Shown here piece after piece: positions 50,888 through 60,681 of a stretch of DNA of 64,000 nt (its first letter is position 1; every line of letters starts with the position of its first letter). Location of the stretch: contig JAIKXM010000026.1 in assembly GCA_024684085.1 (NCBI GenBank), forward strand, positions 1 through 64,000, in the 5' to 3' direction. The translations under genes were made by a program, and so were the position numbers. The stretch comes from Lachnospiraceae bacterium. GTDB taxonomy: Bacteria > Bacillota > Clostridia > Lachnospirales > Lachnospiraceae. Below the pieces are notes generated by a model that was given only the letters and a program-made list of their open reading frames with translations, did no database searches and was not told the origin of the DNA.

Positions 50888-53209
50888 ATGGCATTACAAT
50901 CAACCCTTCAGCGCAATGTAATAGAAGATCATATGGAAGACGAGCTCAAGTATATCGCCAAGAGTCTCTTTAAGAAGAATCTTGAAGACTGCACCGACAA
51001 AGAAGTGTATTTTGTTGTGCTCGAGCTTGTAAAAGGACTCACTCAGTCTACGACTGAGATCGCAGGAAGTAAGAAGATATATTATATTTCGGCCGAGTTT
51101 CTTATAGGAAGGCTGATGAGCAATAATCTTATCAACCTCGGCATGTATGACAAGGTTAAGGCTATTCTTGCCAAATACGGGAAGGATATCAATGCCATTG
51201 AGGACCAGGAACCCGAACCTTCACTCGGTAACGGCGGTCTTGGAAGACTGGCTGCCTGCTTCCTTGATTCCATAGCGACTTTGGGACTTCCCGGTGACGG
51301 AATCGGACTGAATTATCATTTCGGTCTTTTTAAGCAGTCATTCAAAGACAGGCGTCAGTATGCCGAGAAGAATGACTGGATAGAGAGATATAAGTGGCTT
51401 ACGAGGACAGATCTGTCTTTTGAAGTTAAGTTCGGGGACAGATCGGTGCGCTCACGTCTCTATGATATAGATGTTGTCGGTTATGATAACGGTCGTAACA
51501 AGCTTCATCTCTTTGACCTTGAGTCTGTTGATGAGTCGCTCGTTAAGAGGGGTATCAAATTCGATAAGACTGCAATAGATAAGAATCTCACTCTTTTCCT
51601 GTATCCGGATGATTCGGACGAGGAAGGTAATCTGTTAAGGATTTATCAGGAATACTTCATGGTAAGTAATGCCGCACAGCTTATTCTGTGGGAGATGAAG
51701 GCTCTGCATTATGATCTTCGCAAGATGCAGGATCATGTTGCGATACAGATCAATGATACGCATCCTTCGCTTATCATTCCGGAACTTATCAGGATTCTCG
51801 TAGAGGATAAGGCATTTACGGTGGATGAAGCTATTGATGTTGTATCTAAGACATGTGCCTATACCAATCATACGATCCTTGCAGAGGCGCTTGAGACATG
51901 GCCGATGGAATATCTTGAGAAGGTCGTACCTCAGCTTATTCCTTATATTAACGATCTGGATAAGAAGGTACGTGAGAAGTTTGATGATGAGTCGGTATAT
52001 ATCATCGATGAAGATGATAATGTCCATATGGCTCATATTGATATTCATTACGGCTATTCGGTTAACGGTGTAGCTGCGATCCATTCGGATATCCTCAAGG
52101 ATACCGAGCTTAATAACTTCTATAAGATCTATCCTGAGAAGTTCAATAATAAGACTAACGGTATCACATTCAGAAGGTGGCTTCTGTCATGTAATAAAGA
52201 ACTGACATCTCTTATCTCTGAGAAGATAGGAGACGGATATAAGAAAAATGCGGCTGAACTTGAGAAGCTCCTTGAGTTTAAGGATGATAAGGCTTTCCTT
52301 AATAAGATCAGGACGATCAAGGATGCCAAGAAGGTTGAACTTGCTGAATATATTAAGGTCAAGGAAGGCGAGGATATCGATCCGACTTCCGTATATGATA
52401 TTCAGATCAAGAGGATGCATGAGTATAAGCGCCAGCAGATGAATGCGCTCTATATCATTCACAGATATCTTGAGATCAAAGCAGGTAAGAAGCCTGCGAC
52501 CAAGGTTACATTCATCTTCGGTGGTAAGGCAGCACCTGCATATGTGATAGCTCAGGATATCATCCATCTGTTGCTGTGTCTTCAGGAGGTCATTAATAAG
52601 GATCCGGAAGTCAGTAAGTATATGAAAGTAGTAATGGTAGAGAATTATAATGTAAGCTATGCCGAGAAGCTCATTCCCGCTGCGGATATCTCAGAGCAGA
52701 TCTCCCTTGCCAGCAAGGAAGCTTCGGGTACAGGCAATATGAAGCTTATGCTTAACGGTGCCGTTACACTTGGAACATCTGACGGAGCAAATGTCGAGAT
52801 ACATGACCTTGTAGGGGATGACAATATATACATCTTCGGCAAGGATTCGGATACAGTTATAGAGCATTACAAGAAGGCTGATTATCAGGCTTCCAAGTTC
52901 TATAAGAGCAGCAAGATTATCAAGCAGGCTGTTGATTATATCATTAGTCCCGAACTTATGAAAGTGGGACGTAAGGAGAATCTGACAAGACTTCATAAGG
53001 AGCTTATCGGCAAGGACTGGTTCATGACATTGCTTGACTTCGAAGAATATATCAAGGTTAAGGATAAGATGCTTGAGGATTATCTCGATGCCGAAGCATG
53101 GAAGAAGATGATGCTGGTCAACATTGCCAAGGCAGGATTCTTCTCATCAGACAGAACGATCTCGGATTATGACAGAGATATCTGGCATCTGAGCGAAGGT
53201 CTTAAATAG
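50888..53209 (+). CDS. glgP: glycogen/maltodextrin phosphorylase (GT35)
   Basis: A 773-aa PLP-dependent phosphorylase releasing glucose-1-phosphate from alpha-1,4-glucans. N-terminal [39 protein letters not shown] and [12 protein letters not shown]-lysine motif [30 protein letters not shown]. It is shorter than enzymes with N-terminal allosteric extensions. Likely partner of malQ in glycogen turnover. RBS AGGAG, ATG 50888. Confidence 0.95.
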   Translation: MALQSTLQRNVIEDHMEDELKYIAKSLFKKNLEDCTDKEVYFVVLELVKGLTQSTTEIAGSKKIYYISAEFLIGRLMSNNLINLGMYDKVKAILAKYGKDINAIEDQEPEPSLGNGGLGRLAACFLDSIATLGLPGDGIGLNYHFGLFKQSFKDRRQYAEKNDWIERYKWLTRTDLSFEVKFGDRSVRSRLYDIDVVGYDNGRNKLHLFDLESVDESLVKRGIKFDKTAIDKNLTLFLYPDDSDEEGNLLRIYQEYFMVSNAAQLILWEMKALHYDLRKMQDHVAIQINDTHPSLIIPELIRILVEDKAFTVDEAIDVVSKTCAYTNHTILAEALETWPMEYLEKVVPQLIPYINDLDKKVREKFDDESVYIIDEDDNVHMAHIDIHYGYSVNGVAAIHSDILKDTELNNFYKIYPEKFNNKTNGITFRRWLLSCNKELTSLISEKIGDGYKKNAAELEKLLEFKDDKAFLNKIRTIKDAKKVELAEYIKVKEGEDIDPTSVYDIQIKRMHEYKRQQMNALYIIHRYLEIKAGKKPATKVTFIFGGKAAPAYVIAQDIIHLLLCLQEVINKDPEVSKYMKVVMVENYNVSYAEKLIPAADISEQISLASKEASGTGNMKLMLNGAVTLGTSDGANVEIHDLVGDDNIYIFGKDSDTVIEHYKKADYQASKFYKSSKIIKQAVDYIISPELMKVGRKENLTRLHKELIGKDWFMTLLDFEEYIKVKDKMLEDYLDAEAWKKMMLVNIAKAGFFSSDRTISDYDRDIWHLSEGLK

Positions 53210-53253
53210 ATCAAAATTTGATCACCTATATACGGGGGATTTTTGAAGAACAT

Positions 53254-53979
53254 ATGGACAGAGTTTTTGATATTCATAATCATATTCTCCCCGGAGTCGA
53301 TGACGGCTCCAAAGATATGGATATGAGTCTTAGGATGCTTAAGATAGCGGCAGAAGACGGTATTACCGATATTATTCTTACTCCGCATAATAAGCCTAAC
53401 CGTAGGAATCTGTATACTGATGAGCTGAAGGCTCATGTTGCCGAGCTCGAGAAGCTGGTATCTGATAACGGTCTTAACATAAGGCTGTATGCCGGTAATG
53501 AAGTGTATTACAGGAGCGATATCTTCGAGAGATTAAGTATTGGTAAGGCGTCCGCCATGGCGGGTAGCAGATATGTACTTATTGAGTTCTCACCCGCAGA
53601 TGACTGGGATTATATTAAGAGCGGCATCTATTCGATTTTGAGTGAAGGCTATCTGCCTATAATCGCCCATGTGGAGCGTTATATCAATGTGGTCGATCAT
53701 CCGGAGAGAGCTTATGAGCTTAAGAGTATGGGCTGTGTGATCCAGTTGAATGCCGATTCGGTAATGGGAGAATTGGGATATAAGGTCAAGCAGTTTTGCA
53801 AGAAGATGCTCAAGGACAGGAAGGTGGATCTTATCGCTTCCGATGCTCATAACGATGGTAAGAGAAGTCCTAAGCTGCATAAATGCATCAGCAAGGTGGC
53901 TTCCAAGTATGGTGAGGAAACTGCCGTCAGGATATTCAGGGATAACCCTATGAAGATCATCAATGATGAATATATATGA
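53254..53979 (+). CDS. CpsB/YwqE-type tyrosine-protein phosphatase (PHP fold)
   Basis: About 241 aa from ATG 53254 (MDRVFDIHNHILPGVDDGS). A metal-dependent PHP-fold phosphatase that dephosphorylates the BY-kinase of exopolysaccharide systems. Metal ligands are visible in DIHNHILPGVDDG, ILTPH, IAHVERY and SDAHN. It is the first gene of an envelope polysaccharide cluster with a Wzz-like protein and the kinase two genes downstream. Confidence 0.92.
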   Translation: MDRVFDIHNHILPGVDDGSKDMDMSLRMLKIAAEDGITDIILTPHNKPNRRNLYTDELKAHVAELEKLVSDNGLNIRLYAGNEVYYRSDIFERLSIGKASAMAGSRYVLIEFSPADDWDYIKSGIYSILSEGYLPIIAHVERYINVVDHPERAYELKSMGCVIQLNADSVMGELGYKVKQFCKKMLKDRKVDLIASDAHNDGKRSPKLHKCISKVASKYGEETAVRIFRDNPMKIINDEYI

Positions 53980-54122
53980 TCTTGTGCTGTCAAGGATCAG
54001 TCGGTTTGTTGCAATGTGATATTGCTGTGAGCCAGATGAACCCCGGGGGAGGATGATCGGACGAGTCGGCTTAACCAGTACAGCTTGATATAAATTACAT
54101 TTTAAGAGAGGTTTTTGAAAAA

Positions 54123-54860
54123 ATGAACAATAGTAACGATGTCATCGAAATCGATCTGCTCGAGTTACTGCGACTACTTATTTCGAAATTGTGGATCATT
54201 ATCCCTGTAGGTGTCATGGGAGGACTCATAGGTCTGACGATAAGCTTATTCTTTATAACACCCACATATCAGTCGACCACAAAGATATATATTCTTAATA
54301 AGAACGATAGCTCGACAGTAACTTATTCTGATGTTCAGTTAGGAACGCAGCTTACTAAGGATTATGCGGAATTGATCAGTTCCAGATATGTTATTGAGGA
54401 GGTTATTCAGAAACTTCAGCTTGATCTTGATTATAAGGCACTTTGCAATAAGATCGCTGTTTCAACACCTTCGGATACACGAATCGTGTCCATTACTGTA
54501 GAGGACAGCGATCCGGTCGCTGCCATGAATATCGCCAATGCAGTACGCGAATCGGCGAGCTTCCATATTAAGAACGTTATGGATATAGATGCCGTTAATA
54601 TCGTTGAGACTGCCAATATGCCTACAAGTAAGGCTTCACCGAATAACTTCAGATGGCTTGTGATTGGCGGTATGCTCGGAGCTTTCTTCGTTATAGTTAT
54701 TGTGCTTATCAGGTATCTGACTGATGATACCATCAAGAGTACGGATGATATTGAAAAATATCTCGGACTCAGTACACTTGGAATCATTCCTGTTATGCAG
54801 GAAGAGTATGACGGTGAGAAGAAAAAGAAGCGCATGTTTAACAGGCATAGGAAAGCATAA
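54123..54860 (+). CDS. Wzz/CapA-type chain-length / kinase-activating protein
   Basis: A 245-aa membrane protein with two transmembrane segments (about residues 21-46 and 178-200) bracketing an extracellular domain, as in CpsC/CapA. It begins DLLELLRLLISKLWIIIP and has the proline-rich-like TANMPTSKASPNNF before the second helix. Its cytoplasmic tail (MFNRHRKA) should contact and activate the kinase encoded 20 nt downstream. Confidence 0.9.
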   Translation: MNNSNDVIEIDLLELLRLLISKLWIIIPVGVMGGLIGLTISLFFITPTYQSTTKIYILNKNDSSTVTYSDVQLGTQLTKDYAELISSRYVIEEVIQKLQLDLDYKALCNKIAVSTPSDTRIVSITVEDSDPVAAMNIANAVRESASFHIKNVMDIDAVNIVETANMPTSKASPNNFRWLVIGGMLGAFFVIVIVLIRYLTDDTIKSTDDIEKYLGLSTLGIIPVMQEEYDGEKKKKRMFNRHRKA

Positions 54861-54880
54861 AAACAGTACGGGAGAGAATC

Positions 54881-55747
54881 ATGCAAGAAGTAAAATTAAC
54901 TTTTGCCAATGAGCAGACATATAGAGCCAGTGAGGCGTTTAAAACATTAAGATCAAATATTGAATTCTGCGGATCGGATGTCAAGGTTATGTCCGTGACA
55001 TCATGTATGCCTAATGAAGGTAAGAGTTCCGTTGCCATGGAGATTGCAAAGGCTTTCGCAAGTGCGGGTAACAAGACATTGCTTGTGGATGCCGATATGA
55101 GAAAATCCGTTCTTGTAGGACGTTATAAGACAGGTGCGGTAAGAAGAGGACTTACTCATATCCTGGTAGGTAAATCGGATCTGCCCGATGTAGTATGTAC
55201 TACAAATGTACCTAACCTGTATATGATATTCTCAGGTCCGATACCGCCTAATCCTTCAGAGTTATTGGGAGCCGCTACTTTCGGCAAGTTATTGGATGAG
55301 TTAAGAGAGAATTTTGACTTTGTTATCATCGATACACCTCCTTTGGGTTCGGTAATCGATGCTGCCATCGTCGGTAAGAAATGCGATGGTGTTATGATGG
55401 TAATTGAATGTAATTCGGTAAGCCATAAGTTCGCAGAGGTTGTTAAGAATCAGCTTATCAAGGCGGACTGCAGGATACTGGGAGCTGTACTTAACCGTGT
55501 GGATATGTCCGGTAAGGGTGTATACGGTCATTACGGCAAGTATTATGGCAAGTATTATGGCAAGTATTACGGTAAATATTATGGCAATTACGGTCATGAA
55601 GAAGATGACAATCCTCGTCTTATGATCGATGAGGACAGCGCTATCAAGAGCGTTAATACCGATGCTGCCAAGGAAGCCGAGACAAAAGCGGAGAGAGACA
55701 GGATCGTAGATCTTGATGAAACTTATACTGAGTTTTTTAATAAATGA
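54881..55747 (+). CDS. bacterial tyrosine kinase (CpsD/CapB-like) with (YGKY)n repeat
   Basis: A 288-aa BY-kinase. It has SEAFKTLRSNIEF at the N-terminus, Walker A-like CMPNEGKSS, Walker A' LLVDADMRKS and Walker B-like FVIIDTPPLGS. Instead of a short terminal tyrosine cluster there is an internal, highly regular run (GHYGKYYGKYYGKYYGKYY) with more than ten tyrosines, followed by about 55 acidic residues. The DNA beneath is a 12-bp microrepeat (GGCAAGTATTAT), so tyrosine number can change by slippage. It should autophosphorylate the tyrosine run and be reversed by the CpsB-type phosphatase. Confidence 0.92.
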   Translation: MQEVKLTFANEQTYRASEAFKTLRSNIEFCGSDVKVMSVTSCMPNEGKSSVAMEIAKAFASAGNKTLLVDADMRKSVLVGRYKTGAVRRGLTHILVGKSDLPDVVCTTNVPNLYMIFSGPIPPNPSELLGAATFGKLLDELRENFDFVIIDTPPLGSVIDAAIVGKKCDGVMMVIECNSVSHKFAEVVKNQLIKADCRILGAVLNRVDMSGKGVYGHYGKYYGKYYGKYYGKYYGNYGHEEDDNPRLMIDEDSAIKSVNTDAAKEAETKAERDRIVDLDETYTEFFNK

Positions 55748-55812
55748 TTGGGGAATGAAGGTTAACGGTAGACTAAAGTAAGGCTTGTATTTATAAAGGT
55801 GAGTTTGATTCT

Positions 55813-56715
55813 ATGTTTGGTGGAGTGAATAAATTACTTATAGTTGGTCTGTGTATTGTGAATGTTATCCTTTTTGGAGTCTGTGCGTTTTTCTTTATGA
55901 AGATGGATAAAGTGGCGCCGGAATTCACTTTCAGTGATACCGATGCCGTATATGTGGAAGGCATGGATTATTCCAAGATGGTGGTGGGCATCAATGCCTA
56001 CGATAATGTTGACGGCGATGTCTCAGACAGAATAGTTGTAGAGAAGATAGTAGGCAACAGTGATACCGATACTGCTGTTGTATATTATGCTGTCAGCGAT
56101 CTAAGCGCTAATTTTGCCAAGACTTCAAGACGATTTAAGGCTGTATTTGATAACAGCAATACTATGTATGCGGGAATAGAGAATGATCTTTCGGTCGGTG
56201 ATCTTGAGAAGGCTAAGAAAGAATCTCAGGAAAACACAGAAGCAGAAGTGACAGAGACGAAAACAGAGACTGAGACGGAAACAGAAGCGGAAACAGAAAC
56301 GGAAGAGACAACTGTCGAGGAAGAGACTGTTAAAGAATCGGAGCAGACAGTGGAAGAGCCTAAGAAGGAAGAGAAGAAGGAAGAGCCTAAGAAAGAGGAG
56401 CCTAAGAAGGAAGAGAAAAAGGAAGAACCTAAGAAAGAGGAGCCTAAGACTCAGGAAACACCTTCTAATAGTGGAGCTCCTTATATCGTAATGAACGGCA
56501 GTGATTTCACCGTACCGTTGGGTTCGCGTCCTGCATGGACGGCATTGCTTAAGACAATGAGCGATGATAAGGACAATTACGAGACATTATTTAAGAACGT
56601 AAAATGTACAGGTTATGATGTCAATAAAGCGGGTACTTATACCGCTACCATTTATACAGTAGATTCGGACGGTAACAAGTCTAACGTATGTACATTTACA
56701 CTGCATGTTAAATGA
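55813..56715 (+). CDS. membrane-anchored protein with Glu/Lys/Pro repeat and Ig-like ends
   Basis: 300 aa. N-terminal membrane anchor (LLIVGLCIVNVILFGVCAFFF). Residues about 35-120 look like a DUF5011/cadherin-like beta-sandwich (AYDNVDGDVSDRI, VYYAVSDLSANFAKTSRRF). A low-complexity spacer follows, first ETETETE, then KKEEPKKEE units, and then a second folded C-terminal domain ending NKAGTYTATIYTVDSDGNKSN. It sits between the kinase and the priming transferase, so probably a surface protein of the polysaccharide machinery. Function unknown. Confidence 0.8.
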   Translation: MFGGVNKLLIVGLCIVNVILFGVCAFFFMKMDKVAPEFTFSDTDAVYVEGMDYSKMVVGINAYDNVDGDVSDRIVVEKIVGNSDTDTAVVYYAVSDLSANFAKTSRRFKAVFDNSNTMYAGIENDLSVGDLEKAKKESQENTEAEVTETKTETETETEAETETEETTVEEETVKESEQTVEEPKKEEKKEEPKKEEPKKEEKKEEPKKEEPKTQETPSNSGAPYIVMNGSDFTVPLGSRPAWTALLKTMSDDKDNYETLFKNVKCTGYDVNKAGTYTATIYTVDSDGNKSNVCTFTLHVK

Positions 56716-56741
56716 TTCCATTCTGACTGGAGGATTATTTA

Positions 56742-58148
56742 ATGTATCAGGCCAAATCAAGAGCCAAGATATTATTGCTGATGTTAATGGATTGCGTCGG
56801 CCTTTTGATAGGAACGGTGCTGTCCGTATATATCAGATATCCTAAGATCTTCAAGAGTATGATGAAGCAGGATAGTATTACGATCCTGATGATATTGCTT
56901 ATAGGACTGTTTCTTGGATTGAATCTTATAAGGAACTCATATTCCGATTTTTTCAAAAGAGGACCTTTCAAGGAACTGCTGATAGTGATCTGGAATGTGG
57001 CCGTGATCGTTACGGGAGTTATCATCATCTTCTTCATGCTGAAGATATCCGAACAATTCTCACGTCGTCTGTTGGCTTATGTTTTTCTGATAGATACAGG
57101 TATTATCTACACTATCCATTTGCTGTGGAAGAAGCTGCTTCCCACAATGGTCAAGCAGATGCTGGAGAGAAGGCGCCTGCTTATAATCGCCGATGCGGCC
57201 AAGGCAAAAGAACTTGTTGATGAGCTTAAGCTTGATCGCGAGTATCTGTATGAGCTTATAGGACTGATACTCTTTGGTGACAGTAAAGAGGAGTTCGTTG
57301 ATACGGTTCCTGTTGTGGCAGGGATTGGAGATGCAGTTAATTATTGTACTCAGGCTTCGGTTGATGAGGTGTATGTAGCCGCCACCGATGAATATAAGGG
57401 TGAGGCTCTGAAGATAATGAATGATATCTCGGAGATGGGAGTTACAGTGCATTATCAGATGCCTGTTATGGAATTGTCGGGTGCAAGGCAGAAGACGGTC
57501 ACCAGGTTCGGTGACAATTATGCCGTGACATATGCATACAGGATCGCACCTTTTGCTCTTTTATTCATAAAGAGAGTTGTAGATATAATCGGAGGTCTGG
57601 TGGGATGTGTGTTCTTCCTGCTGGAGCTTATCTTCATAGGACCGCTGATCAGGCTTGATTCGCCGGGGCCTGTAATATTCAAACAGAACAGAGTAGGACG
57701 CAATGGCCGCGTTTTTGAGATATATAAGCTTCGTACCATGAGGGCGGATGCTGAAACTCTTAAGAAGGATCTTGAAAAAGATAATGAGATGAACGGGCTG
57801 ATGTTCAAGATGGAGAACGACCCGAGGATAACAAAAGTCGGAAGGTTCTTGCGAAAGACCTCGCTCGATGAAGTCCCTCAGTTCTTTAATGTGCTTAAGG
57901 GCGATATGTCTTTGGTGGGTACAAGACCGCCGACAGTTGATGAGTTCCGTCAATACAGTCCCTATCACAAGAAGCGCCTCAGCTTCAGGCCCGGTATAAC
58001 CGGATTGTGGCAGGTGAGCGGACGCAACAGCATAGTTGATTTTGACGATATACTGAAGCTTGATGTGGATTATATTGATTCATGGTCACTTGCGCTTGAT
58101 GTTAAGATCCTTGCCAAGACATTTGTGGCGATATTTAATGGGAAATAA
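56742..58148 (+). CDS. polyprenyl glycosylphosphotransferase (CpsE/WbaJ-like priming enzyme)
   Basis: A 468-aa membrane enzyme transferring the first sugar-phosphate to undecaprenyl phosphate. Several N-terminal transmembrane helices, a CoA-binding-like middle domain, then a bacterial sugar transferase domain from about residue 270: FIKRVVDIIGG, PVIFKQNRVGRNGRVFEIYKLRTMR, RFLRKTSLDEVPQFFNVLKGDMSLVG and FRPGITGLWQVSGR. No glycosyltransferase, flippase or polymerase gene follows in the window. Confidence 0.93.
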   Translation: MYQAKSRAKILLLMLMDCVGLLIGTVLSVYIRYPKIFKSMMKQDSITILMILLIGLFLGLNLIRNSYSDFFKRGPFKELLIVIWNVAVIVTGVIIIFFMLKISEQFSRRLLAYVFLIDTGIIYTIHLLWKKLLPTMVKQMLERRRLLIIADAAKAKELVDELKLDREYLYELIGLILFGDSKEEFVDTVPVVAGIGDAVNYCTQASVDEVYVAATDEYKGEALKIMNDISEMGVTVHYQMPVMELSGARQKTVTRFGDNYAVTYAYRIAPFALLFIKRVVDIIGGLVGCVFFLLELIFIGPLIRLDSPGPVIFKQNRVGRNGRVFEIYKLRTMRADAETLKKDLEKDNEMNGLMFKMENDPRITKVGRFLRKTSLDEVPQFFNVLKGDMSLVGTRPPTVDEFRQYSPYHKKRLSFRPGITGLWQVSGRNSIVDFDDILKLDVDYIDSWSLALDVKILAKTFVAIFNGK

Positions 58149-58323
58149 TTGCAGGATCTGTAACAGCTGAATGGTTATTGATCGGGGTATCAATAATAAT
58201 TAACTCCCTTTTTACAAAAGTGTTTCTACTTGACAAATCGTCAACTGGAATTGACCGAGCTCTTTAGAGCGAGGGATGCTTCTTGACCGCCAGGTCAAGA
58301 AGATGTACTCAGCTCCATAAACC

Positions 58324-58485
58324 TCGATTTTTGCAATTTTTGTAATTCCGATGCCCAGAATGTCGTATTTTGATAATTTTAGGCATCGATCTTTGTAATT
58401 TTTGTAATTCCGATGCCCAGAACGTCGTATTTTGATAATTTTAGGCATCGATTTTTGCAATTTTTGTAATTCCGATGCCCAGAAC
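58324..58485. repeat. 62-bp tandem repeat, about 2.6 copies
   Basis: Units start at 58324, 58386 and 58448, nearly identical (core TTTGTAATTCCGATGCCCAG then TCGTATTTTGATAATTTTAG). Within each unit CGATGCC and the GGCATCG of the unit end can pair, so each unit could fold as a hairpin. No coding sense, because 62 is not a multiple of three. Confidence 0.85.
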
Positions 58486-58645
58486 AAAAAAGCATTGATG
58501 GTCTAAGCATCGAAAAAACCAAAAAGAGCAGGAATTGATGCACAAACTTCGATTTGAATTATTCTATCATGAGCAACACAAATGCAAAAAGGGAGATAAT
58601 TAAAAAGTATTTGAGAGTCTGACTTATTGTTAGGCTCTTTTTTTG

Positions 58646-58768
58646 TGTAATAGGAATCTTCTTCCTATTACGTAAAAACCGCTCCGTTAAGGATGCGCAC
58701 TCGCGTGAAAGGTAGATGATGCTAAAGGATGCGCACTCGCGCGAAAGGAGGAGAAGAGACTGTATTAT
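58646..58768. repeat. dispersed GC-rich palindromic repeat, copy D
   Basis: TGTAATAGGAA TCTTC TTCCTATTAC palindrome, then CGCTCCGTTAAGGATGCGCA and two tandem GGATGCGCACTCGCG units ending CGAAAGGAGG. Same family as the copies at 11457, 41880 and 42005, here lacking the return arm. Confidence 0.8.
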
Positions 58769-58820
58769 TGGCGAAAATTGAAAAATATTTGTAAAAAAAG
58801 CGGTTTTTTTAAAAAAAGTC

Positions 58821-58848
58821 TTGCATTTTTATTTGGTTGTGTTACAAT
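58821..58848 (+). promoter_or_regulatory. promoter of the 79-aa membrane protein gene
   Basis: TTGCAT (58821-58826), a 16-bp spacer and TACAAT (58843-58848), giving a roughly 90-nt leader before ATG 58943, which has AGGAGGG as a strong RBS. Confidence 0.65.
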
Positions 58849-58942
58849 AGAATCATAAAGATGGGGTAATGCCTGTTTACAACTAAACATAGATGTATCA
58901 ACAGGGAGAAAAGAGGCTTAGTCAAAAAAGGAGGGACTAGCA

Positions 58943-59182
58943 ATGAAGGTGAGAACGATATTATATTTAGCGATAGCGATATTCGGAATTTATGTTGGTG
59001 GTACACTTATAGCGAAGACTGTAGACATTCCGGAACAGTTAGAAGGTTTTATTGATAAGATTGTGGAGGTTCCGGACACAGAAGTTGAGCTTACGGAGAT
59101 CCGTGATGAAGAGGTTCCTTTAGGAGCAACCGTTGATGAGGTTGGCGAAGATGAGGACCCGGAGAAGGAAGAGATCCGTTAG
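58943..59182 (+). CDS. small single-pass membrane protein, unknown
   Basis: 79 aa with an N-terminal hydrophobic helix (ILYLAIAIFGIYVGGTLIA) and a strongly acidic tail (VPDTEVELTEIRDEEVPLG, ending EDEDPEKEEIR). No family recognised. A strong promoter, a near-perfect RBS (AGGAGGG) and a dedicated terminator indicate a genuine, well-expressed gene. Possibly an envelope accessory factor. Function unknown. Confidence 0.75.
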   Translation: MKVRTILYLAIAIFGIYVGGTLIAKTVDIPEQLEGFIDKIVEVPDTEVELTEIRDEEVPLGATVDEVGEDEDPEKEEIR

Positions 59183-59212
59183 GAAAGTGTATCATGTGCA
59201 GGATAGATGAAA

Positions 59213-59254
59213 GAAATCGGGGCAGGCGTGCGGCTTGCCCCGATTTCTTTTTCT
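59213..59254 (+). terminator. terminator after the 79-aa gene
   Basis: GAAATCGGGGC / GCCCCGATTTC stem with additional inner pairs, followed by a T-run (TTTTTTC). Confidence 0.9.
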
Positions 59255-59330
59255 GAAGCCAAATATTCATCTTTATGCTATAATAAGAAGGACGTGTGCA
59301 TTAAGCCGGAACGGAAGGAAATCAAAAAAG

Positions 59331-60572
59331 ATGAACAAAGATATTAAGATAGCGATCGCAGGTACCGGATATGTGGGACTCTCAATGGCAACACTTCTTG
59401 CTCTTAAGAATCATGTTACAGCTGTTGATGTTGTACCTGAGAAGGTTGATATGATCAACAACAGGAAGTCTCCCATTAAGGATGATTATATAGAAGATTA
59501 TCTTGCCAATAAGGAATTGGATCTGACAGCTACACTTGATGCGGCAACTGCATATAAGGATGCAGACATTGTTGTTATTGCTACACCTACCAATTACGAC
59601 CCCGGCAGGAATTTTTTTGATACGACTGCTGTTGAGGCGGTAATTGAAATCGTCAGGGAAGTTAATCCCGATGCCACAATGATAATCAAGTCTACCGTTC
59701 CGGTAGGTTATACAGCTCATGCAAGGGAGAGATATGGTTGCAATAATATCTTATTCAGTCCCGAGTTCTTAAGAGAGAGTAAGGCTCTCTATGACAATCT
59801 CTATCCTTCAAGGATCATTGTCGGATGTGATGAAGAGACTAAGGACAGGGCAGAGATGTTCGCCGGTCTGCTTAAGGACGGCGCTCTTAAGGAAGACGTA
59901 CCGGTTCTCTTCATGGGTACAACCGAGGCGGAAGCCGTTAAGCTCTTTGCCAATACTTATCTTGCACTAAGAGTATCATATTTCAATGAGCTTGATACTT
60001 ATGCTGAGATGAAGGGACTTAATACCAAGAATATCATTGATGGTGTATGTCTTGATCCCAGGATCGGTCAGCATTACAATAACCCTTCTTTTGGATATGG
60101 CGGATATTGTCTGCCTAAGGATACCAAGCAGTTATTGGCTAATTACAATGATGTTCCGGAGAATCTTATCGGTGCGATCGTAGAGAGCAATCGTACGAGG
60201 AAAGATTTTATTGCAAGTCAGGTATTAAAAACAGCGGGATACTATGATTATGTGGAAAACGGTCTCTTCAATAAGAATGAGGAGAAGAATGTTGTGATCG
60301 GTGTATACAGACTGACAATGAAGAGCAATTCGGATAATTTCAGACAGAGCAGTATTCAGGGTGTCATGAAGAGAGTGAAGGCCAAGGGCGCTACTGTTGT
60401 TATATATGAGCCTACACTTGAAGCTGATACTACATTCTTCGGTTCGAGGGTCATAGGTGATCTTGATGAATTTAAGAGAGTAAGTGATGCCATCATCGCC
60501 AACAGATATGATGATTGTCTTGATGATGTTGCAGACAAAGTATATACAAGAGATATCTTTAGACAGGATTAA
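59331..60572 (+). CDS. ugd: UDP-glucose 6-dehydrogenase
   Basis: 413 aa from ATG 59331 ([18 protein letters not shown]) with GGAAGGAA upstream; the track start at 59235 runs through the terminator. Oxidises UDP-glucose to UDP-glucuronate for surface polysaccharides. GTGYVGLS dinucleotide loop, [24 protein letters not shown] and the catalytic cysteine in [13 protein letters not shown]. Consistent with the nearby exopolysaccharide genes. Confidence 0.94.
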   Translation: MNKDIKIAIAGTGYVGLSMATLLALKNHVTAVDVVPEKVDMINNRKSPIKDDYIEDYLANKELDLTATLDAATAYKDADIVVIATPTNYDPGRNFFDTTAVEAVIEIVREVNPDATMIIKSTVPVGYTAHARERYGCNNILFSPEFLRESKALYDNLYPSRIIVGCDEETKDRAEMFAGLLKDGALKEDVPVLFMGTTEAEAVKLFANTYLALRVSYFNELDTYAEMKGLNTKNIIDGVCLDPRIGQHYNNPSFGYGGYCLPKDTKQLLANYNDVPENLIGAIVESNRTRKDFIASQVLKTAGYYDYVENGLFNKNEEKNVVIGVYRLTMKSNSDNFRQSSIQGVMKRVKAKGATVVIYEPTLEADTTFFGSRVIGDLDEFKRVSDAIIANRYDDCLDDVADKVYTRDIFRQD

Positions 60573-60681
60573 CGGATTACTAATGAGGCCGGACCGGCGA
60601 TGATACGGTTGACGGTTCAATGATTTTTTCGATTGAATAAAGAACAGGCTACGGAAGCCGGAATATAAAAGAGGAATGGAA

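Larger units (their letters stand above)
58149..58942. other. 794-bp repeat-rich gap
   Basis: It contains an inverted repeat TTCTTGACC/GGTCAAGAA (58270-58292), the 62-bp tandem repeats at 58324-58485, a dispersed-repeat copy at 58646-58760 and the promoter and leader of the next gene. No gene is supported; the minus-strand ORF at 58212-58487 is a product of the tandem repeat. Confidence 0.6.

Noticed and set aside
58324-58485. CRISPR array
   Set aside because: Period 62 with no variable spacers and no cas genes; it is a plain tandem repeat.
58212-58487. 91-aa minus-strand ORF over the 62-bp repeats
   Set aside because: The repeat period is not a multiple of three, so the frame shifts between copies; no conserved protein repeat results.
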